64,000 nucleotides of DNA from Streptomyces aculeolatus. Lineage in GTDB: Bacteria > Actinomycetota > Actinomycetes > Streptomycetales > Streptomycetaceae. Below are positions 35,575 through 43,918 of the stretch, piece after piece. The stretch covers positions 124,001 to 188,000 of the forward strand of contig NZ_JAINRD010000008.1 of NCBI RefSeq assembly GCF_020400605.1, given 5' to 3'. The notes beneath the pieces are model-generated. The model had not been told where the DNA came from, did not search any database, and worked only from the letters and a program-made list of their open reading frames with translations. Position 1 is the stretch's first letter. Every line of letters begins with the position of its first letter. The position numbers were made by a program, and so were the translations under genes.

Positions 35575-36234
35575 GTGCTGATCAATCACGACACCCGGTG
35601 CGCGCTCGACATCGTCGTGGCGCTTTTGAACACGGACGCCGGGGACGGGGGCCAGGAAGCGGACGCGCTGGTGGACGTGGGGGCGCTCCAGGGATTCGTC
35701 GACGAGCACGGGATCAGCGGCCTCGAAGCGCTCTGCCGCTCCGACGTGGCCGCGGTCCGGGCCGTACGGAACGACCTCTCGGCCGTCTTCGCGGCCACGG
35801 ACGACCGGGCGGCGGCCGAGCGGCTCAACGCGATCGTGGCCGCCGCCGGCACCACGCCGCAGCTCACGGACCACGACGGCTACGAGTGGCACGTGCACTA
35901 CTTCGCGCCCGGCGCCTCCGTCGCAGAACACCTGGCCGCGGACGGCGGGATGGCGCTCGCGTTCCTCGTCGTCGCCGGGGAGCGCGAGCGGCTGCGCCGC
36001 TGCGAGGCGCCGGACTGCGGCCGGGCGTTCGTCGACTACTCGCGCAACCGGTCCCGCCGCTACTGCTCCAGCCGCACCTGCGGCAACAGGCTGCACGTGG
36101 CGGCGTACCGCGCGCGGCAGCGCGAGGCCGCGGCCCAGAACGGAGCGGGGAACGGCGCCGGGAACGGGGCGGATAGCGGGGCCGGGAAGGCGGCGGCCGG
36201 CGCCGCCGGCGGGGCGGCGCTCACCAGCCGATGA
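35575..36234 (+). CDS. CGNR zinc-finger / ABATE-domain putative regulator
   Basis: 219 aa from GTG 35575 with AGGGGAG 6 bases upstream. The N-terminal ABATE region (INHDTRCALDIVVALLNT, about 1-140) is followed by the CGNR treble-clef zinc finger. Its four cysteines lie in RRCEAPDCGRAFVD and RYCSSRTCGNRLHVAAYRAR (about 140-185). The tail is Gly/Ala/Asn-rich. These proteins are annotated as stress-induced transcription regulators, with DNA binding inferred rather than proven. A possible -10 TAGAGT at 35518 lies just after the ssgB terminator. Its 3' end overlaps the small membrane-protein gene on the other strand by 14 bases. Confidence 0.88.
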   Translation: MLINHDTRCALDIVVALLNTDAGDGGQEADALVDVGALQGFVDEHGISGLEALCRSDVAAVRAVRNDLSAVFAATDDRAAAERLNAIVAAAGTTPQLTDHDGYEWHVHYFAPGASVAEHLAADGGMALAFLVVAGERERLRRCEAPDCGRAFVDYSRNRSRRYCSSRTCGNRLHVAAYRARQREAAAQNGAGNGAGNGADSGAGKAAAGAAGGAALTSR

Positions 36235-36373
36235 GGTCGTAGACCGAGGTGCCGAAGATCAGCCCGCCCACGACGGTGAGGAAGAGCATCAACGGCGGCT
36301 GGGACAGGGCGAAGAGGCAGCCGCGGGGCTCGGCGGGAGCGGGCGGCGGGGGTGCGGGCGTGTGATCGTTCAT
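36221..36373 (-). CDS. 50-aa single-span membrane protein
   Basis: ATG 36373 to TGA 36221, 50 codons. It starts MNDHTPAPPPPAPAEPRG, then a hydrophobic segment (QPPLMLFLTVVGGLIFGTSV) and ends YDLIGW. The Pro-rich cytosolic start plus one helix looks like a small tail-anchored or N-in membrane protein. It overlaps the end of the CGNR gene by 14 bases on the opposite strand. The coding pattern (G/C at third positions, a clear transmembrane segment) supports it, but no function is known. Confidence 0.6.
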   Translation of the reverse strand: MNDHTPAPPPPAPAEPRGCLFALSQPPLMLFLTVVGGLIFGTSVYDLIGW

Positions 36374-36525
36374 CTCGCGCAGATAATTGCGCAGGCCCGC
36401 ATGCCCGAGTGGGCAACACGCCAGGAAAACCCGGCCTGTTCACGAAGATCGGCCGTGCTTGATCGGTTTCTGTCGAGGGAGATCGACTTAGCGGCTGCGC
36501 AGGGTAGTTCGGTGGGCCCGCAGCG

Positions 36526-37005
36526 TCAGATTCCGTGCTTCTTCAAGATCGCCTCGATGTCGGAGAAGTCCTCGTCCCCGGAGCCGGACCCCCGCCGGCC
36601 GCTCGCCGCCGGCGCCGAGCCGCGCGGCTTGCCGCCCCGGCCGGCGCCGAGCGCGGGCTGGGACGCGGACGGCGCCGCCGCCGGGGCCGCCGGGGCGCCG
36701 CCGCCCGCCTTGCGCTTGGCGCGCTCGCCGACGAGGCGCTGGCCCACCCACAGCACGACGGCGACCGCGAGCACGCCGAAGCCGCCCCAGACCGAGGGCT
36801 TGAGGACCAGGTCCGTCGCCCAGTCCCCGGTGGCCTTGCCGACCTTGCCGCCCAGCTCGATCAGCCCCGCCATGGCCAGGCCGACGGGCACCAGCGACAG
36901 GGCGGCGATCTTCGTCGCCCGCCGGAACCTTCTCCGGTATGCGGTCAGCAGCGAGATCGCGAGCCCCGCCGCGGAGAGCGCGGCGCAGACCGTGGTGGTG
37001 AACAT
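36526..37005 (-). CDS. Membrane protein of unknown function
   Basis: 159 aa from ATG 37005 (MFTTTVCAALSAAGLAISLL); a GTG at 37020 would add five residues. Three hydrophobic helices lie at about residues 4-22, 35-58 and 75-95. They are followed by a Pro/Ala/Ser/Gly-rich cytosolic linker and a conserved-looking acidic end, DEDFSDIEAILKKHGI. The last motif resembles a short protein-interaction tail. Divergent from the DsbA-like gene; no function can be assigned. Confidence 0.75.
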   Translation of the reverse strand: MFTTTVCAALSAAGLAISLLTAYRRRFRRATKIAALSLVPVGLAMAGLIELGGKVGKATGDWATDLVLKPSVWGGFGVLAVAVVLWVGQRLVGERAKRKAGGGAPAAPAAAPSASQPALGAGRGGKPRGSAPAASGRRGSGSGDEDFSDIEAILKKHGI

Positions 37006-37133
37006 GCTTCCATCGTGCACCGGAATGCGCCGCGATTGCCATGGTGCGGCACGGCATGGGGGACATCTCCGGGTCCGGCTCGTCCGCAGGGCCGAGACGG
37101 CGCCGCCCCGCGGGGCCTGGAAGACTGACGTCC

Positions 37134-37646
37134 ATGGAGAACGAAGTGAACGGTGCGCCCGTGCTCGACGTGTGGTGCGAGCTGCAGTGCCCGGACTGCC
37201 GCACGGCCCTCGCCGACGTGCACGCCCTGCGGGAGCGCTACGGGGACCGGCTCGACATCCGGCTGCGCCACTTCCCGCTGGACAAGCACCAGCACGCGAT
37301 GGCGGGCGCCCAGGCCGCCGAGGAGGCGTTCGCGCAGGGGAAGGGCTGGGAGTACGTGGAGGCCGTGCTGGCCCGCGCGGAGAAGTTCGGCAAGCAGGGC
37401 GAGCCGCTGCTGGCCGAGACGGCGCGGGAGCTGGATCTGAACGCGGCGGAGGTGGAGACCGCCCTCGTGGACGGGCGGCACTTCCTGGTCGTGGACGCGG
37501 ACGTCGCGGAGGGCAAGGCGATCGGGGTGACGGGGACGCCGACGTACGTCATCGGCGGCGAGCGCCTGGACGGCGGCAAGAGCCAGGAGGGGCTGCGGGA
37601 GCGGATCGAGGAGATCGCGGACCGCCTGCTCGCCGCGGCGGGCTGA
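37134..37646 (+). CDS. DsbA-family thioredoxin-fold oxidoreductase (cytosolic)
   Basis: 170 aa from ATG 37134. Thioredoxin-like active site CPDC is in ELQCPDCRTAL (about residues 20-23), with the cis-proline loop in VTGTPTYVIGGERLDGGKSQ (about 137). RHFPLDKHQHAMAGAQAAEE is typical of the DsbA/2-hydroxychromene isomerase-like branch. No signal peptide is present, so it acts in the cytosol as a thiol-disulfide exchanger or isomerase. A GC-rich, hairpin-prone 119-bp gap follows. Confidence 0.85.
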   Translation: MENEVNGAPVLDVWCELQCPDCRTALADVHALRERYGDRLDIRLRHFPLDKHQHAMAGAQAAEEAFAQGKGWEYVEAVLARAEKFGKQGEPLLAETARELDLNAAEVETALVDGRHFLVVDADVAEGKAIGVTGTPTYVIGGERLDGGKSQEGLRERIEEIADRLLAAAG

Positions 37647-37765
37647 GGGACGGAAGCCGGGTCGCCCGGGCCCGGCCCGCGGGCCGGGCGGCGCCCGCCG
37701 GCGGGCGGAGGCGCCTTCCGCGGCCACCCGCCCGGCCGGCCGAGGCGCCGCGGGCCGGCTCGCGC

Positions 37766-38596
37766 TCAGATCAGGGGCTTGCCCAGGTGGTACGCCGTGG
37801 GGGCGTAGCCCAGGGACTCGTACAGCCGCAGCGCCACCTCGTTGCCCGCGAAGACGTGCAGCCCCAGGGTCCGCAGCCCCGCCGCCAGGCACTCGCCCTC
37901 CGCCGCGCGCATCAGGGTGCGGCCGTGGCCCCTCCCCCGGTGCTCCGGGGCGACGGTCACGGAGTAGACGTACCCACCGGTGGCGATCTGGGGCCGCAGC
38001 GCGATCCAGACCGTGCCCACCCCGACCCCGTCGTGCTCCAGGACCCGCAGCGCCACGTCCGCGGTGGCGGCGCCGCCGGGCAGCAGGTCGTCGTGGTTGG
38101 CGGCCGAGCGGTCGCGCGCCTCGGCCTGCGACATCCCCCGGTCCAGCCACCGGTGCGCGTAGGCGTCCACCTCCGCGTCCCGCCAGTCCGGGTACTCGCC
38201 CGCGGCCATCGGGCGCACCACGGAGCCCTGCGGCAGCTCCGGCTCCGCCGCCAGTTCCTTGGCCAGCGTCCGGCCCGTCTCGGTGTAGCCCAGCGCCGCC
38301 GCCAGCCGCAGGCCGACGCCCGCGCGGGCGTCCAGGCTGAGCAGGACCTCCCGGCAGCCCCAGCCGCGCAGCACCTCCTCCGCCGCCAGCGCCGCCACCG
38401 TGCCGCGGCCGCGGCCGCGCTCGGACCGCTGGATCCGCAGCGTGCGTACGCGGCCCGTGGTGCGGCCGAGACGCGGGTCGGTGGCCAGCTCGACGTCGCC
38501 GACCGGGTGGCCGTTGACGCACACGGCGAACGCGCGCGTACGGCCGCCGTCCGGCTGGCGCCGCTCGGCTCCGGCCGGGCGCAGGTGGGTCGTCAT
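37766..38596 (-). CDS. Tandem GNAT-domain acetyltransferase
   Basis: 276 aa, ATG start. The first GNAT-like half (about 1-120) has the acetyl-CoA loop LRIQRSERGRGRGTVAALAA. The second (about 125-276) has VTVAPEHRGRGHGRTLMRAA and the C-terminal FAGNEVALRLYESLGYAPT. Two-domain GNATs of this kind include mycothiol-synthase-like proteins; the substrate here is unknown. It lies downstream of pabC on the same strand, 63 bp apart. Confidence 0.85.
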   Translation of the reverse strand: MTTHLRPAGAERRQPDGGRTRAFAVCVNGHPVGDVELATDPRLGRTTGRVRTLRIQRSERGRGRGTVAALAAEEVLRGWGCREVLLSLDARAGVGLRLAAALGYTETGRTLAKELAAEPELPQGSVVRPMAAGEYPDWRDAEVDAYAHRWLDRGMSQAEARDRSAANHDDLLPGGAATADVALRVLEHDGVGVGTVWIALRPQIATGGYVYSVTVAPEHRGRGHGRTLMRAAEGECLAAGLRTLGLHVFAGNEVALRLYESLGYAPTAYHLGKPLI

Positions 38597-38659
38597 CGCT
38601 TCCCCTTCGTCCTCGCACGCTCGGAGTCTGCAGGTCGCCGTGGTGGTACGGGACAGCCC

Positions 38660-39499
38660 TCAGGGGTCGATGTCCGCCGCCGAGCGCTCCGCGAACACCT
38701 GCATCGCCTTCGCCGTGACCGGCCCGAGGACCCCCGGCAGGTCGCGGCCGTCGAGGCGGCGTACGGCCTGGACGTCGCGCAGCGAGGACGTCAGGAAGAC
38801 CTCCTCCACGGCGCTGTCCTCGGCGAGCACCGAGAACGGCAGGTCCGTCTCCCGCGCGCCGGTCCAGTCCAGCACCAGCTGCCGCGTGATCCCGGCCAGG
38901 CAGCCGGAGGCGAGCGGCGGGGTGTGCACCTCGCCGTCGAGGACGACGAAGACGTTGGACCCGGTGCCCTCGCAGAGCCGGTCGCGGGTGTTGGCGAGGA
39001 GCGCCTCGCTGGCGCCGCCGTCGTGGGCGCGGGCCAGGGCGACGACGTTCTCCGCGTACGACGTGGTCTTCAGGCCGGCGACGGCCCCGCGCTCGTTGCG
39101 CGTCCAGGGCACGGTGACGGCGCCCGTCTCGTCCGGCCGCGGCTCGGCGGCGGCCAGGGCGACGACCAGGGTGGGGCGGCTGTCGTCCGCGTCGCTGCGG
39201 AGGGAGGACAGGGGCGCGGCGCCGCCGGTGTACGTGATGCGCAGCCGGCCGTGCGCCACCGGCTCGGCGGCCAGCAGCTCGGCGCAGGCCCTGCGGACCT
39301 CGTCGAGGTCCGGCTCGGGCAGCCCGAGGCCGCGGGCGGAGCGGGCCAGGCGCTCCAGGTGCCGGGTGACGGCGAAGGCGGTGCCGTCGGTGGCCTTCAG
39401 CGTTTCGAAGACGCCGTCGCCCACGGTGATGCCGTGGTCGAACACGGACACCCGTGCGTCGGCCACCTCGCGGAGCCCGCCGTCGAGCCAGACCTTCAT
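38660..39499 (-). CDS. pabC: Aminodeoxychorismate lyase / branched-chain aminotransferase-like protein
   Basis: 279 aa, ATG overlapping the pabB stop by 4 bases. Fold-type IV PLP enzyme with ARVSVFDHGITVGDGVFETL, the PLP lysine in AGLKTTSYAENVVALA (about residue 147) and CEGTGSNVFVVLDGEVHTPP. Coupling to a PabB-type enzyme supports conversion of 4-amino-4-deoxychorismate to p-aminobenzoate for folate. A D-amino-acid or branched-chain aminotransferase role is the alternative. Confidence 0.88.
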   Translation of the reverse strand: MKVWLDGGLREVADARVSVFDHGITVGDGVFETLKATDGTAFAVTRHLERLARSARGLGLPEPDLDEVRRACAELLAAEPVAHGRLRITYTGGAAPLSSLRSDADDSRPTLVVALAAAEPRPDETGAVTVPWTRNERGAVAGLKTTSYAENVVALARAHDGGASEALLANTRDRLCEGTGSNVFVVLDGEVHTPPLASGCLAGITRQLVLDWTGARETDLPFSVLAEDSAVEEVFLTSSLRDVQAVRRLDGRDLPGVLGPVTAKAMQVFAERSAADIDP

Positions 39500-40623
39500 G
39501 GGCGTACGGTCCCTTCACTCGTGACTTCCACTTCCGACGCTACCGCGAGCAGGCGGGATGCCTTCAATTCGGTCTCCCGCCACTCCCGCTCCGGGTCGGA
39601 ACCCCAGGTGATGCCCGCGCCGGTGCCGAAGCGCAGGACGGCGCCGCCGGCCGCGGTGCGGTCGATCCAGAACGTGCGGATGCCGACGGCCAGTTCGCCG
39701 GTGCCGCGGTCGGCGTCGACCCAGCCGACGCCGCCGCAGTACGGGCCCCGGGGGGCGGTTTCCAGCTCGTCGATGAGGCGCAGCGCGCTGCTCTTCGGCG
39801 CGCCGGTGATGGAGCCGGCCGGGAAGGTGGCGCCGATCAGCTCCGCCCAGCCGGCGCCGGGAGCCAGCTCGCCGCGGACGGTGGAGACGAGGTGGACGAG
39901 GCCGGGGTGCTCCTCGACGGCGCAGAGGGCGGGCACGGTGACGGAGCCGGTGGTGCAGACGCGGCCGAGGTCGTTGCGCACGAGGTCGACGATCATGACG
40001 TTCTCGGCGCGGTCCTTGGCGGTCAGGTCGGCGGCGGTGCGGCCGGTGCCCTTGATGGGGCCGGACTCGACGGCGCGGCCGTGGCGGCGCAGGTACAGCT
40101 CGGGCGAGGCGGTGGCGACCTCGACGCCGTGCGCGGGCAGCCGGACGACGCCGGCGTACGGGGCGGGGTTGCCGCGGGCGAGGACGGCGGAGAGGGCGTC
40201 GATGTCGGCGTCGGCCACATCAGCGGGATCGGCGGCGTCGGGGGCGTCGGCGGTGTCAGGGGCGCCGGGGCGGTCGCCGGGGCCGGGGAGCGGGGCGGTG
40301 AGGACGCGGCACAGGTTGACCTGGTAGACGTCGCCGGCGGCGATGTGCTCCCGTATGCGCCGCACCCCCGCCACGTAGCCGGCGCGGTCGAGCGAGGTCG
40401 TCCAGCTCGCGGCGCCGGGGCCGCGCCAGCGGCGCGCGCGGCGGGCGGGCGGGTGCGGATCGGGGCGTACGTCCCCGAAGCGCGCGCACACCGTCCGGCC
40501 CTCGTACCCGGCGACGACGGCCCACCAGCCCGACGAGTCGAGTGCGGCCGGGTCGCCGGTGACGTCGCGCAGGTCGGAGGCGACGAGACCGCCGAAGCGG
40601 GCGAGCGGGGCGAGGCGGGGCAC
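39496..40623 (-). CDS. pabB: Chorismate-binding enzyme, aminodeoxychorismate synthase component I
   Basis: 375 aa, GTG start. The anthranilate synthase/ADC synthase catalytic domain is recognisable from EHIAAGDVYQVNLCRVLTAP, SPELYLRRHGRAVESGPIKG (PIKGT motif with its lysine), DLVRNDLGRVC and TFPAGSITGAPKSSALRLID. It aminates chorismate with an amidotransferase partner not encoded here. A low-complexity Asp/Ala insert (about residues 125-145) interrupts the domain. Translationally coupled to pabC. Confidence 0.9.
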   Translation of the reverse strand: MPRLAPLARFGGLVASDLRDVTGDPAALDSSGWWAVVAGYEGRTVCARFGDVRPDPHPPARRARRWRGPGAASWTTSLDRAGYVAGVRRIREHIAAGDVYQVNLCRVLTAPLPGPGDRPGAPDTADAPDAADPADVADADIDALSAVLARGNPAPYAGVVRLPAHGVEVATASPELYLRRHGRAVESGPIKGTGRTAADLTAKDRAENVMIVDLVRNDLGRVCTTGSVTVPALCAVEEHPGLVHLVSTVRGELAPGAGWAELIGATFPAGSITGAPKSSALRLIDELETAPRGPYCGGVGWVDADRGTGELAVGIRTFWIDRTAAGGAVLRFGTGAGITWGSDPEREWRETELKASRLLAVASEVEVTSEGTVRP

Positions 40624-40719
40624 GCCGCGAGTCTATGGCGGCCCGCGGACACCGGCCCCCGGGCCGGTGCGCGGCGGGTACGGGCGGGCCGCGGGCCGGG
40701 TGCGTGCGGGAAACCGAAT

Positions 40720-40747
40720 TTGAGCTGGCCCCGGAATCCGCTAAGGT
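40720..40747 (+). promoter_or_regulatory. Promoter of the Gly-Cys-Val tRNA cluster
   Basis: -35 TTGAGC, 16-base spacer, -10 TAAGGT; transcription would begin about 40 bases before tRNA-Gly. Confidence 0.65.
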
Positions 40748-40793
40748 TCATGACTACCGGAAGCGCCTCACCGGCGCCTTCGGAGCACGACCG

Positions 40794-40866
40794 GCGGACG
40801 TAGCTCAGTTGGTAGAGCATCACCTTGCCAAGGTGAGGGTCGCGAGTTCGAATCTCGTCGTCCGCT
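40794..40866 (+). tRNA. tRNA-Gly (anticodon GCC)
   Basis: 73 nt. Acceptor GCGGACG pairs with CGTCCGC and discriminator is T. The anticodon stem TCACC/GGTGA holds loop TTGCCAA (GCC). The T-arm contains GCGAGTTCGAATCTCGT. No encoded CCA. Confidence 0.96.
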
Positions 40867-40892
40867 CGATGGGGGTCTCACGGGCCCCCGCT

Positions 40893-40963
40893 GGTGGAGT
40901 GGCCGAGAGGCGAGGCAACGGCCTGCAAAGCCGTCTACACGGGTTCAAATCCCGTCTCCACCT
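40893..40963 (+). tRNA. tRNA-Cys (anticodon GCA)
   Basis: 71 nt. Acceptor GGTGGAG pairs with CTCCACC; discriminator U, as required for Cys identity. The anticodon loop is CTGCAAA (GCA), stem ACGGC/GCCGT. No encoded CCA; only one base separates it from tRNA-Val. Confidence 0.96.
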
Positions 40964-40964
40964 C

Positions 40965-41039
40965 GGACGATTAGCTCAGCGGGAGAGCACTTCCCTGACA
41001 CGGAAGGGGTCACTGGTTCAATCCCAGTATCGTCCACCA
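40965..41039 (+). tRNA. tRNA-Val (anticodon GAC), CCA encoded
   Basis: Acceptor GGACGAT pairs with ATCGTCC, discriminator A, then an encoded CCA (41037-41039). The anticodon stem CTTCC/GGAAG holds loop CTGACAC (GAC). It is third in the Gly-Cys-Val transcript. Confidence 0.96.
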
Positions 41040-41046
41040 CGTGAGG

Positions 41047-41085
41047 GGCGACCCATGACCGCGGACCACGCGCTCACGGGTCGCC
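41047..41085 (+). terminator. Terminator of tRNA cluster
   Basis: Stem ggcgaccc / gggtcgcc followed by TTCTTCGTT, 8 bases after the encoded CCA of tRNA-Val. Confidence 0.6.
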
Positions 41086-41174
41086 TTCTTCGTTGCCGCA
41101 CGGCCGTGCAGCCTCCGTCGTGAGCCCGCATCAAGCGATGTGCACGGGTCGGGCATGACGGATAGTGTCAGAAT

Positions 41175-42410
41175 ATGAACGACCGTGCTCCCATTGTGTT
41201 CCGTGAAATACCCGAAAGCGACATCGACCGGGCTCAGGAGCTGGCCTATCTGGTCTTCCACGAAAAGCCCGAGGACGAACTTCGCAAACGCCATCACGAA
41301 CTCCTGGCGGGTTGCCTGCGCATCGGCGCCTACGACGCGGACACGCTGGTCGGCATGGTCGCCGCGCTGCCGTTCACGATGGCCGTCCCCGGCGCCGAAC
41401 TCCCCTGCCCCGGCCTGACCTTCGTCTCCGTCGCGCCGACCCACCGGCGCCGCGGGGTGCTCTCCGGGATGATCGCCGAGCTGTTCGCGCGCTGCCCGGC
41501 CGAGGGCTGGCCGATCGCGGCGCTGTGGGCGTCGGAGACCGCCATCTACGGGCGGTTCGGCTTCGGCCCCGGCACGTACGGCGCGACCGTCGAGATCGAC
41601 TCCCGGGCCGCGCTGCGGCTGCGGATCACCCCCGACGAGCGGCCCCTGCGGCTGGTCGACCCGGCCGCGGCGCCCGCGCTGCTCGGCCCGTACTACGACC
41701 GCACCCGCGCGGCGCGCGCCGGCCGGCCCGCGCGCAGCGAGGAGTGGTGGGCCAAGGAGTGGCTGGCCGAACAGGACCCGGACGACGAGGACTTCTCCCG
41801 CCCGCGCGTCGTCGCCCTCGGCGACCCCCTCGCCGGCTACGCCGTCTACCGAACGAAGGACGCGGGCGACCGCCCCGACGCGTCCGGCCTGGTGCGCCTG
41901 GACGAGCTGGAGGCGGACACCCCGGCCGTGGCCGCGGCCCTGTGGCGCTACCTCGCCTCCCTGGACCTGACCGGCACCGTACGCGCCTGGGGCCGCCCGC
42001 TCGACGACCCGCTGCTGCTCTTCGCCGCGGACCGCGACCAGGTGCGGGTCACGAGCACCTTTCCCGCGCTGTGGGTGCGGCTCACCGACGTCGGCGCGGC
42101 GCTGCGCAGCCGCTCCTGGGCCGCCGCCGCGGACGTCGTGCTGGCCGTGGCCGACGACGCGGTGCCGGCCAACGCGGGCACCTACCGGCTCACCGCGGGC
42201 CCCGGGGTCCCGGCCGCGTACGAGGGCGTCGACGCGGAGCCGGACCTCACCGTGGACGTACGCGACCTCTCCGCCGCCTACCTCGGCGGCACCGCCCTCG
42301 GTGCCGCCGTCCGCGCGGGCCTGGCGACCGAGCACACCCCCGGCGCGGCCGACGCGCTCGACGCCGCGCTGCGCACACCGCTGCTGCCGCACACGGTCGA
42401 GGAGTTCTAA
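41175..42410 (+). CDS. Eis-like GNAT N-acetyltransferase
   Basis: 411 aa from ATG 41175. The Eis architecture is two GNAT-like regions plus a C-terminal sterol-carrier-like domain. The acetyl-CoA loop is VSVAPTHRRRGVLSGMI (about residues 80-96). WASETAIYGRFGFGPGTYGA follows, the C-terminal domain contains LTVDVRDLSAAYLGG, and the protein ends HTVEEF. In Eis enzymes the terminal carboxylate Phe is part of the active site. Family members acetylate amines including aminoglycosides; the substrate here is unknown. A strong terminator follows. Confidence 0.92.
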   Translation: MNDRAPIVFREIPESDIDRAQELAYLVFHEKPEDELRKRHHELLAGCLRIGAYDADTLVGMVAALPFTMAVPGAELPCPGLTFVSVAPTHRRRGVLSGMIAELFARCPAEGWPIAALWASETAIYGRFGFGPGTYGATVEIDSRAALRLRITPDERPLRLVDPAAAPALLGPYYDRTRAARAGRPARSEEWWAKEWLAEQDPDDEDFSRPRVVALGDPLAGYAVYRTKDAGDRPDASGLVRLDELEADTPAVAAALWRYLASLDLTGTVRAWGRPLDDPLLLFAADRDQVRVTSTFPALWVRLTDVGAALRSRSWAAAADVVLAVADDAVPANAGTYRLTAGPGVPAAYEGVDAEPDLTVDVRDLSAAYLGGTALGAAVRAGLATEHTPGAADALDAALRTPLLPHTVEEF

Positions 42411-42451
42411 GACGGCGCGCCGAAGAGGCGTGCGCCCGGAGGCAGTTCACC

Positions 42452-42489
42452 AGCGGCCGTCCGGTCCCCCGCGGGACCGGGCGGCCGCT
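42452..42489 (+). terminator. Terminator of the Eis-like gene
   Basis: About 17 bp of stem (agcggccg-t-ccggtccc / gggaccgg-g-cggccgct, one G-U pair) with a 4-base loop, followed by TCTTCG. Confidence 0.85.
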
Positions 42490-42553
42490 TCTTCGTGCCT
42501 GCGAAAGGTCTGGACAAAGGTCCGGGCCCGTGCTGTGGTGACAGCGCGCTGAA

Positions 42554-42567
42554 TGAGAGCGCTCTCA
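42554..42567. promoter_or_regulatory. Perfect 14-bp palindrome before secreted protease (LacI-family-like operator)
   Basis: TGAGAGCGCTCTCA, perfectly symmetric, 57 bases before the GTG start. It differs from the CebR/CelR operator TGGGAGCGCTCCCA (recalled) only at one symmetric pair. A weak promoter (TGGACA, 17 bases, TGTGGT; 42511-42539) would place transcription just before it. Confidence 0.5.
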
Positions 42568-42623
42568 ACCGTCTGTGTTCCACCCCCACTCGACATGAGG
42601 GAACTACAGAAAGGTCCGCCATC

Positions 42624-43766
42624 GTGAGACGTACCTTCGGATTAAGGCTCGGCCTGTCCGCACTCCTGCTGCTGAGCACCTGGGGCGGCGCCGCCGCCCT
42701 GGCCCCCGCCGCCGGCGCGGACTCCGCGCGCCAGCTCTCGCCCGGTCTGGCGGCCGCACTCCAACGGGACCTGGGCCTGACGGCCGACCAGGCCCGGGAG
42801 CGGCTGGCCGACGAACGCCGGGCGGCCGAGACCGAGAAGAAGGCCGAGCGCGCCGCCGGCGCCGCCTACGGCGGCTCCTGGTTCGACGCGGACAGCGGCC
42901 GGCTCACCGTCGCCGTCGCCGGCGCACAGCACGCCGGGGCGGTGCGGGCGACGGGCGCGGACGTGCGCGTCGTCGAGCACAGCGCCGCGCGGCTGGACGC
43001 CGCCGTGAAGCGCCTGGACGAGCTGTCCGCCCCCGCCGGGGTGGCCAGTTGGCGCGTCGACGTGCGCGCCAACAGCGTCCGGGTCGACGTCGTCGCCGAC
43101 CGCCGCGACGACGCCGCGGTCCGCACGTTCCTCGACCGGGCCCGCGCCGCGGGACCCGTCGAGGTCGGCACGGTCCCCGAGGCGCCGGGCACGTTCGCCG
43201 CCGGCACCGTCGGCGGGGACCCGTACTACACGGGCAACGTCCGCTGCTCCATCGGCTTCTCGGTGCACGGCGGCTTCGTCACCGCGGGCCACTGCGGCGG
43301 CGCGGGCGCCGGCGTCAGCGGCTGGGACCGCTCGTACATCGGCAACTTCCAGGGCTCGTCGTTCCCCGACAACGACTACGCCTGGGTCAACGTCGGCAGC
43401 GGCTGGTGGACCGTCCCCGTGGTCCTCGGCTGGGGCACCGTGCCCGACCAGCTCGTCCGCGGCTCGGCGGAGGCCCCGGTGGGCGCCTCCATCTGCCGCT
43501 CCGGCTCCACCACGCGCTGGCACTGCGGCACGCTGCTGGCCAAGAACGAGACGGTCAACTACAGCGGCGGCGCCGTCGTGCACCAGCTCACGAAGACGAG
43601 CGTGTGCGCCGAACCCGGCGACTCGGGCGGCTCGTTCATCAGCGGCGACCAGGCGCAGGGCGTCACCTCCGGCGGCTGGGGCAACTGCAGCGGCGGCGGC
43701 GAAACCTGGTACCAGCCGGTCAACGAGATCCTCGGCCGCTACGGGCTGACGCTGCACACCGCTTAG
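42624..43766 (+). CDS. Secreted streptogrisin-type serine protease (S1 family, alpha-lytic-like); TTA codon in signal peptide
   Basis: 380 aa from GTG 42624 with AAAGG about 10 bases upstream. A signal peptide (MRRTFGLRLGLSALLLLSTW, cleavage near AGAD) is followed by a propeptide of about 165 residues (Pro_Al_protease type, YGGSWFDADSGRLTVAV). The mature chymotrypsin fold has catalytic His in VTAGHCGG, Asp in DNDYAWVN and Ser in EPGDSGGSFIS. Six cysteines in the mature part suggest three disulfides. It would digest extracellular protein during growth or development. Codon 7 is TTA (42642-42644), implying bldA dependence. The palindrome at 42554 suggests an additional repressor. Confidence 0.95.
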   Translation: MRRTFGLRLGLSALLLLSTWGGAAALAPAAGADSARQLSPGLAAALQRDLGLTADQARERLADERRAAETEKKAERAAGAAYGGSWFDADSGRLTVAVAGAQHAGAVRATGADVRVVEHSAARLDAAVKRLDELSAPAGVASWRVDVRANSVRVDVVADRRDDAAVRTFLDRARAAGPVEVGTVPEAPGTFAAGTVGGDPYYTGNVRCSIGFSVHGGFVTAGHCGGAGAGVSGWDRSYIGNFQGSSFPDNDYAWVNVGSGWWTVPVVLGWGTVPDQLVRGSAEAPVGASICRSGSTTRWHCGTLLAKNETVNYSGGAVVHQLTKTSVCAEPGDSGGSFISGDQAQGVTSGGWGNCSGGGETWYQPVNEILGRYGLTLHTA

Positions 43767-43810
43767 CACGGCACCACCCCGTGGCACCGGCCCCTCGCCG
43801 GTGACCGCGC

Positions 43811-43846
43811 GCCCGTGCCGCCCGCCCGCCGGCGGGTGGCACGGGC
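43811..43846 (+). terminator. Terminator of serine protease
   Basis: 15-bp stem gcccgtgccgcccgc / gcgggtggcacgggc (one G-U pair) with a 6-base loop, 45 bases beyond the stop. Confidence 0.8.
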
Positions 43847-43918
43847 CGTACCGGGACGCGATGATCATGGACTTGCGATGCCGGTCGGCGCGTGGAAGTA
43901 TCTAGCCGCAGAAACCGC

